A stretch of 14,940 nt of DNA from Myxococcales bacterium UBA5297 (GTDB lineage Bacteria; Myxococcota; Myxococcia; Myxococcales; UBA5297), in NCBI GenBank assembly GCA_002408385.1, contig DHSB01000178.1, forward strand, positions 39,928 to 54,867, written 5' to 3'. Below, in pieces: positions 1-6,456 of this stretch. A program made the position numbers and the translations under genes. Each line of letters starts with the position of its first letter. The first letter of the stretch is position 1. The notes under the pieces are model-generated. The model saw only the letters and a list, made by a program, of their open reading frames with translations. It did not search any database and had not been told where the DNA came from.

Positions 1-55
1 CATCTACGGCGGTACCGCCGTAAGTCCGCGGGACGCGTTTCTCATCTACGGCGGT
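1..55. repeat. 13-bp direct repeat with 42-bp period, plus an 18-bp palindrome
   Basis: The sequence catctacggcggt occurs at 1-13 and again at 43-55, exactly 42 bp apart (14 codons). The first copy overlaps a perfect 18-bp palindrome, tacggcggtaccgccgta, at 5-22. The window edge prevents counting further units. Read on the minus strand, in the frame of the possible partial gene, the period encodes TAVDEKRVPRTYGG. Confidence 0.6.
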
Positions 56-289
56 GACTTTTTTGCCCATTTGGGCGGCTTGAGCCCGTCTTCCGGTTCC
101 GGGCGCGGCGCCTCGAGCCGGGCCTTCGGCTCCTGGAGCCTTGATCTCGAGCGCGCCGCTTGGCGAGACCTCGGCCGGTTCGCGACCCGCCTCTCCAGTC
201 GGACGCTCCTGCAGGCTGGGATGGGCCGGATCGTGGTCCTGGGCGAGCTCGCTGCGAGTTGGAGAGGCCCGCTCGATGCGGACGACCAT
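1..289 (-). CDS. Possible partial gene, unknown function, running off the left edge
   Basis: An ATG at 289-287 is preceded by GGAGG with a nine-base spacer, and the frame stays open for about 96 codons to the window edge. The visible protein begins MVVRIERASP. It is rich in Ala, Pro, Glu, Gly and Arg, and ends with TAVDEKRVPRTYGG followed by a second TAVD cut by the edge, so a 14-residue repeat may be starting. I recognise no family. It would be the third gene downstream of the lipoprotein/radical SAM pair, 101 bp after the radical SAM stop. Against it: third-position GC is clearly lower than in the neighbouring genes, a competing frame (329 to 42) is also open, and the composition is low-complexity. 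The Shine-Dalgarno site and the in-frame repeat are the main support. Confidence 0.35.
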   Translation of the reverse strand, partial: MVVRIERASPTRSELAQDHDPAHPSLQERPTGEAGREPAEVSPSGALEIKAPGAEGPARGAAPGTGRRAQAAQMGKKVTAVDEKRVPRTYGGTAVD

Positions 290-390
290 CGGGCAACGCC
301 TCCGCGACGTCCTCGGGACGGCCGTCCACCGCCGCGCAGCCTCGCCCTGTGTCGATCGAGGGGCCGGGGCCGTGAGCCGCAGCGCTCGTC

Positions 391-1509
391 CTATTTCGAG
401 GGCGCTTCGCCAGCCTGCTTGGCCATCAAGTAGAGGCAGCGCAGCAGCGGTGCGCCGGGTTGCTCGTAGAGGTGGAGGCTTCCACCTCCGCATCGGGCGA
501 ACTGGTTGCAACGCGCGCAGTCGCCCGAGTGTGCCCAGTGCCGGTCGCGCAGGGCCTGGTAGCGCGTCTCCCAGACCTCCTTGAATCTTTCCTTGCGGAT
601 GTCGCCCTGGGCAAAGGCTTCGCCGAGCTCGGGGCAGGCGCCGATGCGCCCGTCGCACAGGATTCCGCCGGTCGTCACCCCGGCGCGGCACTGGCTGAGG
701 TAGGGCCGCACGCGCCCCTCGAACCGATTCCCGAGAAAGCCCTCCTCGCAGAACTCGGGCGCGGGCTTGAGCCGGTCCTGCCGGGCGTTCAGGACGAACT
801 CGAGCATCTGGCGGACCTCTTCTGGTCCGGGAGTCAGCTCCGGGCGCCGCGCCGCGCGCCCGATGGGCATGACCGGCGCCACGCGCCAGAGCGAAATGCG
901 CTGGGCGGCAATCCAGCGCCTCATCTCGTCGAGCTGGGCGACCGCGGGCCGCGTCAGGGTGGAGATGATCTCGAGCTTGCCCTGGTAGCCGGCGCTCCGA
1001 AGGTGGCCGATGGCCGCCGTGACCTTCTCGGACGAGCCGCGCCCGCGCAGCTCGTCGTTGAGCTCCCCGGGCGCGTCCATGCTGAGCGAGAGGGAGCCCA
1101 TGCCGCATTCGACGAGCCGCCGCGCCGCTTCGGCGTCGAGCAACCAGCCGTTGCTGACCATGCCGTAGGCGAAGCCGAGCCGCTTGAGCTCGGCGAAGAG
1201 CTCGAAGACGCCGTCCTTGAGCAGCGGCTCGCCGCCGGTGACGGCGACCATGACCTTCTTCGGCTCGAAGTCGGTCGCGATCTGGCGGGCGATCTCGATC
1301 CACTCGGCGGAGCTGAGCTCCTCGGCGCGCCCCTTGGGGCCGCAGTCGCTGCCGCAGTAGGCGCAGGCGAGGTTGCAGCGGCGCGTCACCTCGAAGAACA
1401 GGTAGCGGAGAGGATGCTCGGCCACCAGACGCTTCCAGCGGGCCTGGTGCCGCTTCCACGCGAGCTCGCGGCCGACGGTTTCTCTGAGCCTCTCGAGAGG
1501 GCTGCGCAT
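391..1509 (-). CDS. Radical SAM/SPASM domain protein, candidate modifier of the adjacent lipoprotein
   Basis: The 372-residue protein has a radical SAM core with the cluster motif C45-x3-C49-x2-C52, within CNLACAYCGSDC (so there is an extra C56), and the SAM-binding GGEP at 92-95. The C-terminal region is SPASM-like: C274, C285, C292, then C331-x2-C334-x5-C340 and C358. The position expected to be Cys after C340 is Ser344 (CGGGS). SPASM enzymes usually carry auxiliary Fe-S clusters and modify peptides, so peptide or protein maturation is the likely role; the reaction cannot be read from sequence. The ATG at 1509 begins MRSPLERLRE with an amphipathic leader before the conserved FEVTRRCNLAC. 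It lies 37 bp downstream of the repeat lipoprotein on the same strand, which suggests a shared transcript. The CGSDC signature and lipoprotein partner recall the Bacteroidota 'rSAM with lipoprotein' group; this comparison is from memory. Confidence 0.92.
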   Translation of the reverse strand: MRSPLERLRETVGRELAWKRHQARWKRLVAEHPLRYLFFEVTRRCNLACAYCGSDCGPKGRAEELSSAEWIEIARQIATDFEPKKVMVAVTGGEPLLKDGVFELFAELKRLGFAYGMVSNGWLLDAEAARRLVECGMGSLSLSMDAPGELNDELRGRGSSEKVTAAIGHLRSAGYQGKLEIISTLTRPAVAQLDEMRRWIAAQRISLWRVAPVMPIGRAARRPELTPGPEEVRQMLEFVLNARQDRLKPAPEFCEEGFLGNRFEGRVRPYLSQCRAGVTTGGILCDGRIGACPELGEAFAQGDIRKERFKEVWETRYQALRDRHWAHSGDCARCNQFARCGGGSLHLYEQPGAPLLRCLYLMAKQAGEAPSK

Positions 1510-1546
1510 CCTGTCGTTCTCGCTTCTTCCCCTCGCTCAGACGCGA

Positions 1547-2044
1547 CTAGCGCTGCCTGCAAATCGGCCAGGAGAGCGTCTCGCCACAGCCGCCGGGGAC
1601 GACGTTGTCCTGGTCGCAGTACCAGCCCTCGCCGCACTCCTCGTCGCTCTCGCAGGGAGGCGGGCCGTAATAGGCCGCGGGCTCGCAGCCGTCGGGTGCG
1701 CCAGCGTCCGGAACCCCGGCGTCGACGCTCTGCTCGCGGCACTGCGGCCAGGTGACCTTGCCGCCGCAGCCGTCGTCATACTCGACCGGATCGCAGAACC
1801 AGCCCTCTCCATGGCGCGAGCGGCACTCCTCGTCGTCGGAGCAGGGTTGGGGACCGTAGAAGGCGGCCGGGATACACCCGTCCTGCGAACCGGCGTCGGT
1901 CAGGGGCGCCGGCCCGTAGTAGGCGGCCGGCTCCTCCTCGTCCTTCGGAGGCTCGCAGCCGAGCAGCGCCGCCAGCAGGGCGAGCGTGGAGACGAGGATC
2001 AGCGTCCAGAGAGTATTCAGCAGGGCGCTTACCGGGCGGTTCAT
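1547..2044 (-). CDS. Small Cys-rich lipoprotein with repeated AAYYGPxP motifs
   Basis: The protein has 165 residues. The start at 2044 was chosen because AAGGGG precedes it and the protein then opens with a lipoprotein signal: [10 protein letters not shown], a hydrophobic stretch, and lipobox LLGC with Cys30. Directly after it come [10 protein letters not shown] (38-47), [11 protein letters not shown] (58-68) and [11 protein letters not shown] (121-131). The last two open two tandem modules of six Cys each (C57, 68, 74, 84, 93, 102 and C120, 131, 137, 143, 153, 162), each ending TWPQC or [16 protein letters not shown] linker joins them. It is probably anchored in the envelope with disulfide-bonded modules. 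No enzyme motif is visible. The neighbouring radical SAM gene makes it a candidate substrate, with the YGP motifs as the likely target region; that is inference. The frame remains open upstream to 2260, but that extension lacks a signal peptide at its start. Confidence 0.85.
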   Translation of the reverse strand: MNRPVSALLNTLWTLILVSTLALLAALLGCEPPKDEEEPAAYYGPAPLTDAGSQDGCIPAAFYGPQPCSDDEECRSRHGEGWFCDPVEYDDGCGGKVTWPQCREQSVDAGVPDAGAPDGCEPAAYYGPPPCESDEECGEGWYCDQDNVVPGGCGETLSWPICRQR

Positions 2045-2363
2045 GGTTTTCCCCTTGCGAAGGGTCGCTCCGCGGAACGTCGCGGATTGGGCAGAGCGAG
2101 AATACCTCGGGAGCGGCGAGCGATGGCACGGCCGCGAGTCCGGCGACGCCGGCTTCGAGAGGAAGCCCTCCACGCCCGCGCGGGCGCTCGCAGCCCGAGC
2201 CCGCGTGCCGCGGGGCGGCGAGAAGCCGGGGACGCTCCGGGCGCTCCCCACGCGGTCCATGCGTCGCCGCCGTGGGGGCAGGCGTGCGTGCTCGCCCTCT
2301 CACGGCAAGAGGCCATGGGGCTTACCGTTGAATCGCCAGTCAAGAGCGAACGGGGAGAGCCCA
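2045..2363. other. Divergent intergenic region between the lipoprotein and sbp
   Basis: These 319 bp separate two divergently transcribed units and must hold both promoters. No convincing -35/-10 pair was found. A 12-bp palindrome, gcccgcgcgggc, lies at 2174-2185. Open frames cross the region from both sides, but the signal peptides of both flanking genes place the real starts at its ends. No riboswitch or RNA gene is recognisable. Confidence 0.5.
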
Positions 2364-3401
2364 ATGGTGCCTCGAATCCTGATCCTCGGAGCCGTCGCGG
2401 TCGCGGTCCTCGCAAGCGAGGCCTCGCGGGCCGGTGAGCCGCCTGCTCCGGCTCGCCCCGAGAAGGTCGTCTTGCTCAACGTCTCCTACGACCCGACCCG
2501 CGAGCTGTACGCGGAGTACGACGCCGCCTTCGCGCGCCACTGGGAGGCGCAGACCGGGCAGAAGGTGGAGATCAAGCAGTCGCACGGCGGCTCGGGCAAG
2601 CAGGCGAGGGCGGTCATCGACGGGCTCGAGGCCGACGTGGTCACCCTGGCGCTCGCCTGGGACGTCGACGCCCTGCGGCGCGAGGCCGAGCTCATCCCCG
2701 AGGGCTGGCAGCAGCGCCTGCCGCAGAACAGCGCCCCGTACACCTCGACCATCGTCTTCGTGGTGCGCAAGGGAAACCCCAAGCAGATCCGCGACTGGGG
2801 CGACCTCGGGCGCGAGGGGGTCAGCGTCATCACCCCCAACCCCAAGACCTCCGGCGGAGCGCGCTGGAACTACCTGGCCGCCTGGCACTGGGCGCTCGAG
2901 AGGCCGGGAGGAGACGAGCAGAAGGCTCGCGACTTCATCGCCCGGCTCTTCGGCAACGTGCCGGTGCTCGACACCGGCGCGCGCGGCTCGACGACCACCT
3001 TCGCCGAACGCAACATCGGCGACGTCCTCATCGCCTGGGAGAACGAGGCCTTCCTGCTCGAGCGCGACATCGCCCGCGGCAAGGTGGAGATAGTCGTCCC
3101 CTCCTCGAGCATCCTCGCCGAGCCTCCGGTGGCCATCGTCGATCGCTACGTCGACAAGCACGGCACCCGCGAGGTCGCCGAGGCCTACCTGCGCTACCTC
3201 TACTCCGACGAGGGCCAGGAGATCGTCGCGCGCCATTACTACCGGCCGCGCTCGAAGAGGGTGATGGCCCGCCACGCCGAGCAGTTCGCAAAGGTGAAGC
3301 TCTTCACCATCGATCAGGCCTTCGGTGGCTGGGAACAGGCCCAGCGCAAGCACTTCGACACCGGCGGCGTCTTCGACCAGCTCTACGAGTCGAAGCGCTA
3401 G
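2364..3401 (+). CDS. sbp: Sulfate/thiosulfate ABC transporter periplasmic binding protein
   Basis: This 345-residue periplasmic binding protein of the Sbp/CysP family captures sulfate or thiosulfate for the CysTW-CysA importer. The signal peptide is [10 protein letters not shown] and following, with likely cleavage after SRA near residue 23. Family signatures are clear: [13 protein letters not shown] (37-49), [13 protein letters not shown] (72-84), [14 protein letters not shown] (91-104), [16 protein letters not shown] (159-174) and [11 protein letters not shown] (219-229). Length is typical. The ATG at 2364 follows GGGGAG and places the signal peptide at the N-terminus, although the frame is open much further upstream. 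It is the first gene of the operon, with cysT starting 11 bp after its stop. Sulfate and thiosulfate binders cannot be separated with certainty by eye; a molybdate binder is unlikely given these motifs. Confidence 0.95.
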   Translation: MVPRILILGAVAVAVLASEASRAGEPPAPARPEKVVLLNVSYDPTRELYAEYDAAFARHWEAQTGQKVEIKQSHGGSGKQARAVIDGLEADVVTLALAWDVDALRREAELIPEGWQQRLPQNSAPYTSTIVFVVRKGNPKQIRDWGDLGREGVSVITPNPKTSGGARWNYLAAWHWALERPGGDEQKARDFIARLFGNVPVLDTGARGSTTTFAERNIGDVLIAWENEAFLLERDIARGKVEIVVPSSSILAEPPVAIVDRYVDKHGTREVAEAYLRYLYSDEGQEIVARHYYRPRSKRVMARHAEQFAKVKLFTIDQAFGGWEQAQRKHFDTGGVFDQLYESKR

Positions 3402-3412
3402 CCCCACCGCTC

Positions 3413-4243
3413 ATGACTCGACGCGGCGTGCTCCCGGGGTTCGGCCTCTCGCTGGGGATTTCGTGGCTCTTCCTGGGGCTGGTGGTGCTCTTGCCGCTGT
3501 CGGGGATCTTCCTGAGGAGCTTCGAGCTGGGCTGGGGCGACTTCTGGCGCCTCATCTCCGATCCGCGCACCTTGGCGGCGCTCCGCTTGAGCTTCGGCGC
3601 GGCGCTGGCGGCCGCCGTCTTCGATCTCTTCTTCGGGCTGCTCGTCGCCTGGGTCCTGGCGCGCTACCGGTTTCCCGGGCGCGGTCTGGTCGATGCCTCG
3701 GTCGACCTGCCGTTCGCGCTGCCGACCGCCGTGGCCGGCCTGACCCTGACCGCGCTCTACGCTCCGAGCGGCCTCTTCGGCGCGGCCTTCGGGCTGCTCG
3801 GAATCCAGGTCGCCTTCGCGCCGCTGGGAATCGTGGTGGCGATGGCCTTCGTCAGCCTGCCGTTCGTGGTGCGCACCGCGCAGCCGGTGCTCGAGGAGCT
3901 CGACCCCGCGCTCGAGGAGGCGGCGGCGGTCCTCGGGGCGACGCGGTGGCAGACCTTCCGCAAGGTCATCCTGCCGAACCTGCTGCCCGCGCTGCTCACC
4001 GGGTTCGCGCTGGCCTTGGCCCGGGCGATCGGCGAGTACGGGTCGATCGTCTTCATCTCCGGCAACATGCCGATGCGCACCGAGATCGCCCCGCTGCTCA
4101 TCGTCACCCGGCTCGAGCAGTACGACTACGCCGGCGCGACCGCGCTGGCGCTGGTGATGCTGGTCGTCGCCTTCGTGCTGTTGCTGGCGATCAACCTGTT
4201 GCAGCGCTGGAGCCGCAAGCGCCACGGGGCGCACGTTCTCTGA
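3413..4243 (+). CDS. cysT: Sulfate ABC transporter permease CysT (CysU)
   Basis: This 276-residue inner-membrane permease of the sulfate importer has about six hydrophobic segments, the first at roughly 11-34 and the last at 241-264. The FPGRGLVDASVDLPFALPTAVAGLTL region is typical of CysT. The cytoplasmic EAA loop, which contacts the ATPase, covers about 169-193, with EEAAAVLGATRW and then LPNLLPALL, followed by ARAIGEYGS. It pairs with CysW to form the channel. The ATG at 3413 has only a poor ribosome site, so coupling to sbp translation is likely. Immediately after the stop lies AAGGAGGT (4243-4250) with no start codon at a usable distance. Confidence 0.95.
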   Translation: MTRRGVLPGFGLSLGISWLFLGLVVLLPLSGIFLRSFELGWGDFWRLISDPRTLAALRLSFGAALAAAVFDLFFGLLVAWVLARYRFPGRGLVDASVDLPFALPTAVAGLTLTALYAPSGLFGAAFGLLGIQVAFAPLGIVVAMAFVSLPFVVRTAQPVLEELDPALEEAAAVLGATRWQTFRKVILPNLLPALLTGFALALARAIGEYGSIVFISGNMPMRTEIAPLLIVTRLEQYDYAGATALALVMLVVAFVLLLAINLLQRWSRKRHGAHVL

Positions 4244-4508
4244 AGGAGGTGCCGGATCACACCGGAGAGAGGCGAGAGGGCAGGAGCGTTGGGCAATCCG
4301 GGTGCCGCGACGCGCCCGAGGGCAGCGAAGATGTGTCGACGAATTCCTGGAGCACGAGTCGGGCGGCTCGAGCCCGTTGGCAGGCTCGAAGCAGCCCGAG
4401 GTCGACGGCACCTCGACAAGCTCGGGGTGAGCGGAGGACGGGCCGAGGTCCGGGAGATTGCGCGACACCTCTTGCGGCTCCGAGTCGTCGACGCCTGTTG
4501 AGAGAGCC
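4244..4508. other. 265-bp non-coding gap between cysT and cysW
   Basis: CysT and CysW genes normally abut or overlap, so this gap is unusual. It begins with AAGGAGGT at 4243-4250, a near-ideal ribosome site with no ATG, GTG or TTG at a workable distance. It contains a repeat-like segment at 4411-4435. The 7-mer gagagag occurs near both ends (4265-4271 and 4500-4506). The only open frame, 4289-4501 from TTG, encodes an Arg-rich product with no recognisable feature. The gap looks like an inserted or decayed intergenic element inside the operon. Confidence 0.6.
4411..4435. repeat. Probable copy of a widespread intergenic repeat
   Basis: The segment reads cctcgacaagctcgg followed by ggtgagcgga. 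It closely matches a motif I recall as common between genes of Chloroflexota, Deltaproteobacteria and related metagenomes (ttcgacaagctcaggg, then tgagcgg). A single copy inside an operon cannot prove repeat status; a genome-wide copy count would. Confidence 0.5.
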
Positions 4509-5348
4509 ATGGCGCGAAGTGGGCGTAGGGCAAGCGAGCGAGTCGTCACCGAGTCGCCCGGGGTGCGCCGCCTGCTCATCGGCGCGGCGATGGTGTTCTT
4601 GACGCTGTTCCTGTTCGCGCCGCTGGCCGCGGTCTTCGTCAACGCCTTTCGCGCCGGGGCGGGCGCCTACGCCGCGGCTGTCGCCGACCCGGGGACCCGC
4701 GAGGCCATCGGGTTGACGCTGCTGGTGGCCGCCATCGTCGTTCCCCTCAACCTCGTCTTCGGCCTCGCCGCCGCCTGGCTCATCGCCAAGTTCAGCTTCC
4801 GCGGCAAGGGCGCGATGGTGACGCTCATCGACCTGCCGTTCAGCATCTCGCCGGTCATCGCCGGGCTGGTCTTCGTGCTGCTCTTCGGGCGGCAAGGCAC
4901 CTTGGGGCCCTGGTTGCTCGAGCGCGGGGTCCAAATCGTCTTTGCCGTCCCGGGCATCGTCCTCGCCACCCTCTTCGTGACCCTGCCGTTCGTCGCGCGC
5001 GAGGTGCTCGCGCAGATGCAGACCCAAGGCAGCGAAGAGGAAGAGGCGGCGCTGACCTTGGGAGCCGGCGGCTGGCGCATGTTCTGGAGCATCACCCTGC
5101 CCAAGGTGCGCTGGAGCCTGCTCTACGGGATCGTGCTCTGCAACGCCCGGGCGATGGGCGAGTTCGGCGCGGTCTCGGTGGTCTCGGGGCTCATTCGCGG
5201 CGAGACCATCACCGTGCCGCTGCAGGTGGAGATCCTCTACAACGAGTACCAGTTCGTCGCCGCCTTCGCGGTCGCCTCGTTGCTGACCCTGCTGGCGCTG
5301 CTGACGCTCGCCGCGCGCCGCTTCGTCGAGGCGAGGAGCGCGCGATGA
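4509..5348 (+). CDS. cysW: Sulfate ABC transporter permease CysW
   Basis: This is the second permease of the sulfate importer, 279 residues. The start at 4509 was preferred over the GTG at 4458 because gttgagagag lies just upstream and the shorter form gives the usual cytoplasmic N-terminus before the first membrane segment (about 21-46). Characteristic stretches are FRGKGAMVTLIDLPFSISPV (97-116), the EAA loop EEEAALTLGAGGW (177-189) with LPKVRWSLLYGI, and NARAMGEFGAVSVVSG. There are about six membrane segments. Its stop overlaps the cysA start by four bases (ATGA), showing translational coupling downstream, in contrast with the 265-bp gap upstream. Confidence 0.95.
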   Translation: MARSGRRASERVVTESPGVRRLLIGAAMVFLTLFLFAPLAAVFVNAFRAGAGAYAAAVADPGTREAIGLTLLVAAIVVPLNLVFGLAAAWLIAKFSFRGKGAMVTLIDLPFSISPVIAGLVFVLLFGRQGTLGPWLLERGVQIVFAVPGIVLATLFVTLPFVAREVLAQMQTQGSEEEEAALTLGAGGWRMFWSITLPKVRWSLLYGIVLCNARAMGEFGAVSVVSGLIRGETITVPLQVEILYNEYQFVAAFAVASLLTLLALLTLAARRFVEARSAR

Positions 5349-6283
5349 GCGTGGTGGCCGAGCGGCTCACCAAGCGCTTCCACCCGAACGCCGCCCCGGC
5401 GGTCTGCGAGGTCTCGTTCGAGGCGCCCAGCGGCGCGATCACCGCGCTGCTCGGTCCTTCGGGCGCCGGCAAGTCGACCGTCTTGCGGCTCATCGCCGGC
5501 CTCGAGCGACCCGACGAGGGCCGGGTGGTCATCGATGGCGGGGACGTCACGCGCCGGGCCGTCCAGAAGCGCGGTGTCGGCTTCGTCTTCCAGAGCTACG
5601 GGCTGTTCGATCACATGAGCGTGCGCCAGAACATCGGCTTCGGGCTCTCGGTGCGCCGAATCAAGCGCGGCGAGATCGACCAGCGCGTCAACGAGCTGCT
5701 GAGCCTCATCCAGCTCGAGGGCTATGGCGACAGGCGCCCCGGGCAGCTCTCCGGTGGTCAGCGGCAGCGGGTCGCCTTTGCCCGGGCGCTTGCGGTGAGT
5801 CCGAAGATTCTGCTGCTCGACGAGCCCTTCGGTGCCCTCGACGCCAAGGTGCGCGTCGAGCTGCGCGACTGGCTGGAGCGGCTGCACGCCGAGACCCGCA
5901 TCACGACGCTGCTCGTCACGCACGACCAGGAGGAGGCCTTCGCGGTTGCCGAGCGCGTGGTGATCATCCTCAAGGGGCGAGCTGCACAGGTGGGCTCGCC
6001 CGCGGAGGTCACCGCGGCGCCCGCGAGCAAGCCGGTCGCCGATTTCCTCGTCTACGCCCGAGCGCGGGCCGAAGCCCCCATCGGCCCGCTGTCCGCTCGC
6101 GTAGCGAGCGGGACCATCGTCGGCGTCAGCCGCACCGGCGACCGGGTCCTGGTGACGGTGGAGGCGCCGCGACGCCTCGAGGTCGAGCTGCCGGCGTCGA
6201 GGTTCGAGGCCATGAGGGTGGGCGAGGGCGACTCTGTCGAGGTCGACCCGAGCACCGGGGAGCTCTCGCCACGCGGGCGCTAG
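5345..6283 (+). CDS. cysA: Sulfate/thiosulfate import ATP-binding protein CysA
   Basis: This 312-residue cytoplasmic ATPase energises sulfate import. Walker A is GPSGAGKST (37-45), the Q-loop Gln is Q83 (VFQSYGLFDHMSV), the ABC signature is LSGGQ (135-139), Walker B is ILLLDE (155-160), the D-loop is GALD (163-166), and the switch His is H193 in VTHDQEEAF. FDHMSVRQNI and DFLVYARAR are typical of CysA-type ATPases. A short C-terminal TOBE-like regulatory region covers about 245-307; the protein is somewhat shorter than the usual roughly 350 residues. The start overlaps the cysW stop (ATGA). It is the last gene of the operon, and the next gene is convergent. Confidence 0.95.
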   Translation: MSVVAERLTKRFHPNAAPAVCEVSFEAPSGAITALLGPSGAGKSTVLRLIAGLERPDEGRVVIDGGDVTRRAVQKRGVGFVFQSYGLFDHMSVRQNIGFGLSVRRIKRGEIDQRVNELLSLIQLEGYGDRRPGQLSGGQRQRVAFARALAVSPKILLLDEPFGALDAKVRVELRDWLERLHAETRITTLLVTHDQEEAFAVAERVVIILKGRAAQVGSPAEVTAAPASKPVADFLVYARARAEAPIGPLSARVASGTIVGVSRTGDRVLVTVEAPRRLEVELPASRFEAMRVGEGDSVEVDPSTGELSPRGR

Positions 6284-6369
6284 GGGCCTTGGAGCGCGGC
6301 ACGGTTCCAGAGGGTCGGCCTTCAGTGCCGGCCGCCAGGATCGCCCGCGCATCTGCCCAATTCCTCGAC

Positions 6370-6433
6370 GGGCGCAGCCCTAGTGCGCCCTACCGACCTG
6401 CGACCGATCGCTCGGGTTCCGGGCGCAGCCCGG
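6370..6433. terminator. Two hairpins between convergent genes, possible terminators
   Basis: Hairpin 1 at 6370-6390 has a perfect 7-bp stem (gggcgca/tgcgccc) and a 7-base loop. Hairpin 2 at 6419-6433 has a perfect 6-bp stem (ccgggc/gcccgg) and a 3-base loop. Both share the 11-mer gggcgcagccc. No T-run follows either one, so rho-independent termination is only suggested by their position between cysA and the oppositely oriented lipoprotein gene. Confidence 0.35.
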
Positions 6434-6456
6434 GCTGTCGACTCTCGACCGACCCG

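Noticed and set aside
1..55. Start of a CRISPR array
   Set aside because: The repeat is only 13 bp, just two copies are seen, and there are no cas genes. An in-frame tandem repeat explains the spacing better.
56..77. T-run next to gcccatttgggc as a terminator
   Set aside because: On the plus strand the T-run comes before the short hairpin, and on the minus strand A follows it, so neither orientation fits a terminator.
460..1755. Long plus-strand open frame opposite the radical SAM gene
   Set aside because: The antisense frame is open because of GC-rich codon use. Its product is Leu/Ala/Arg/Glu-rich with no motif, while the minus strand has a full radical SAM signature.
1986..2363. N-terminal extension of the sulfate-binding protein
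   Set aside because: The frame is open, but the product lacks a signal at that start. The ATG at 2364 has a ribosome site and puts the signal peptide first.
4289..4501. Small TTG-started frame in the cysT-cysW gap
   Set aside because: The product is Arg-rich, the start is rare, and it overlaps a likely dispersed repeat. No family or signal is visible.
3398..4642. 414-residue minus-strand frame across cysT
   Set aside because: It is a shadow of the permease gene with a Gln/Arg/Glu-rich nonsense-like product.
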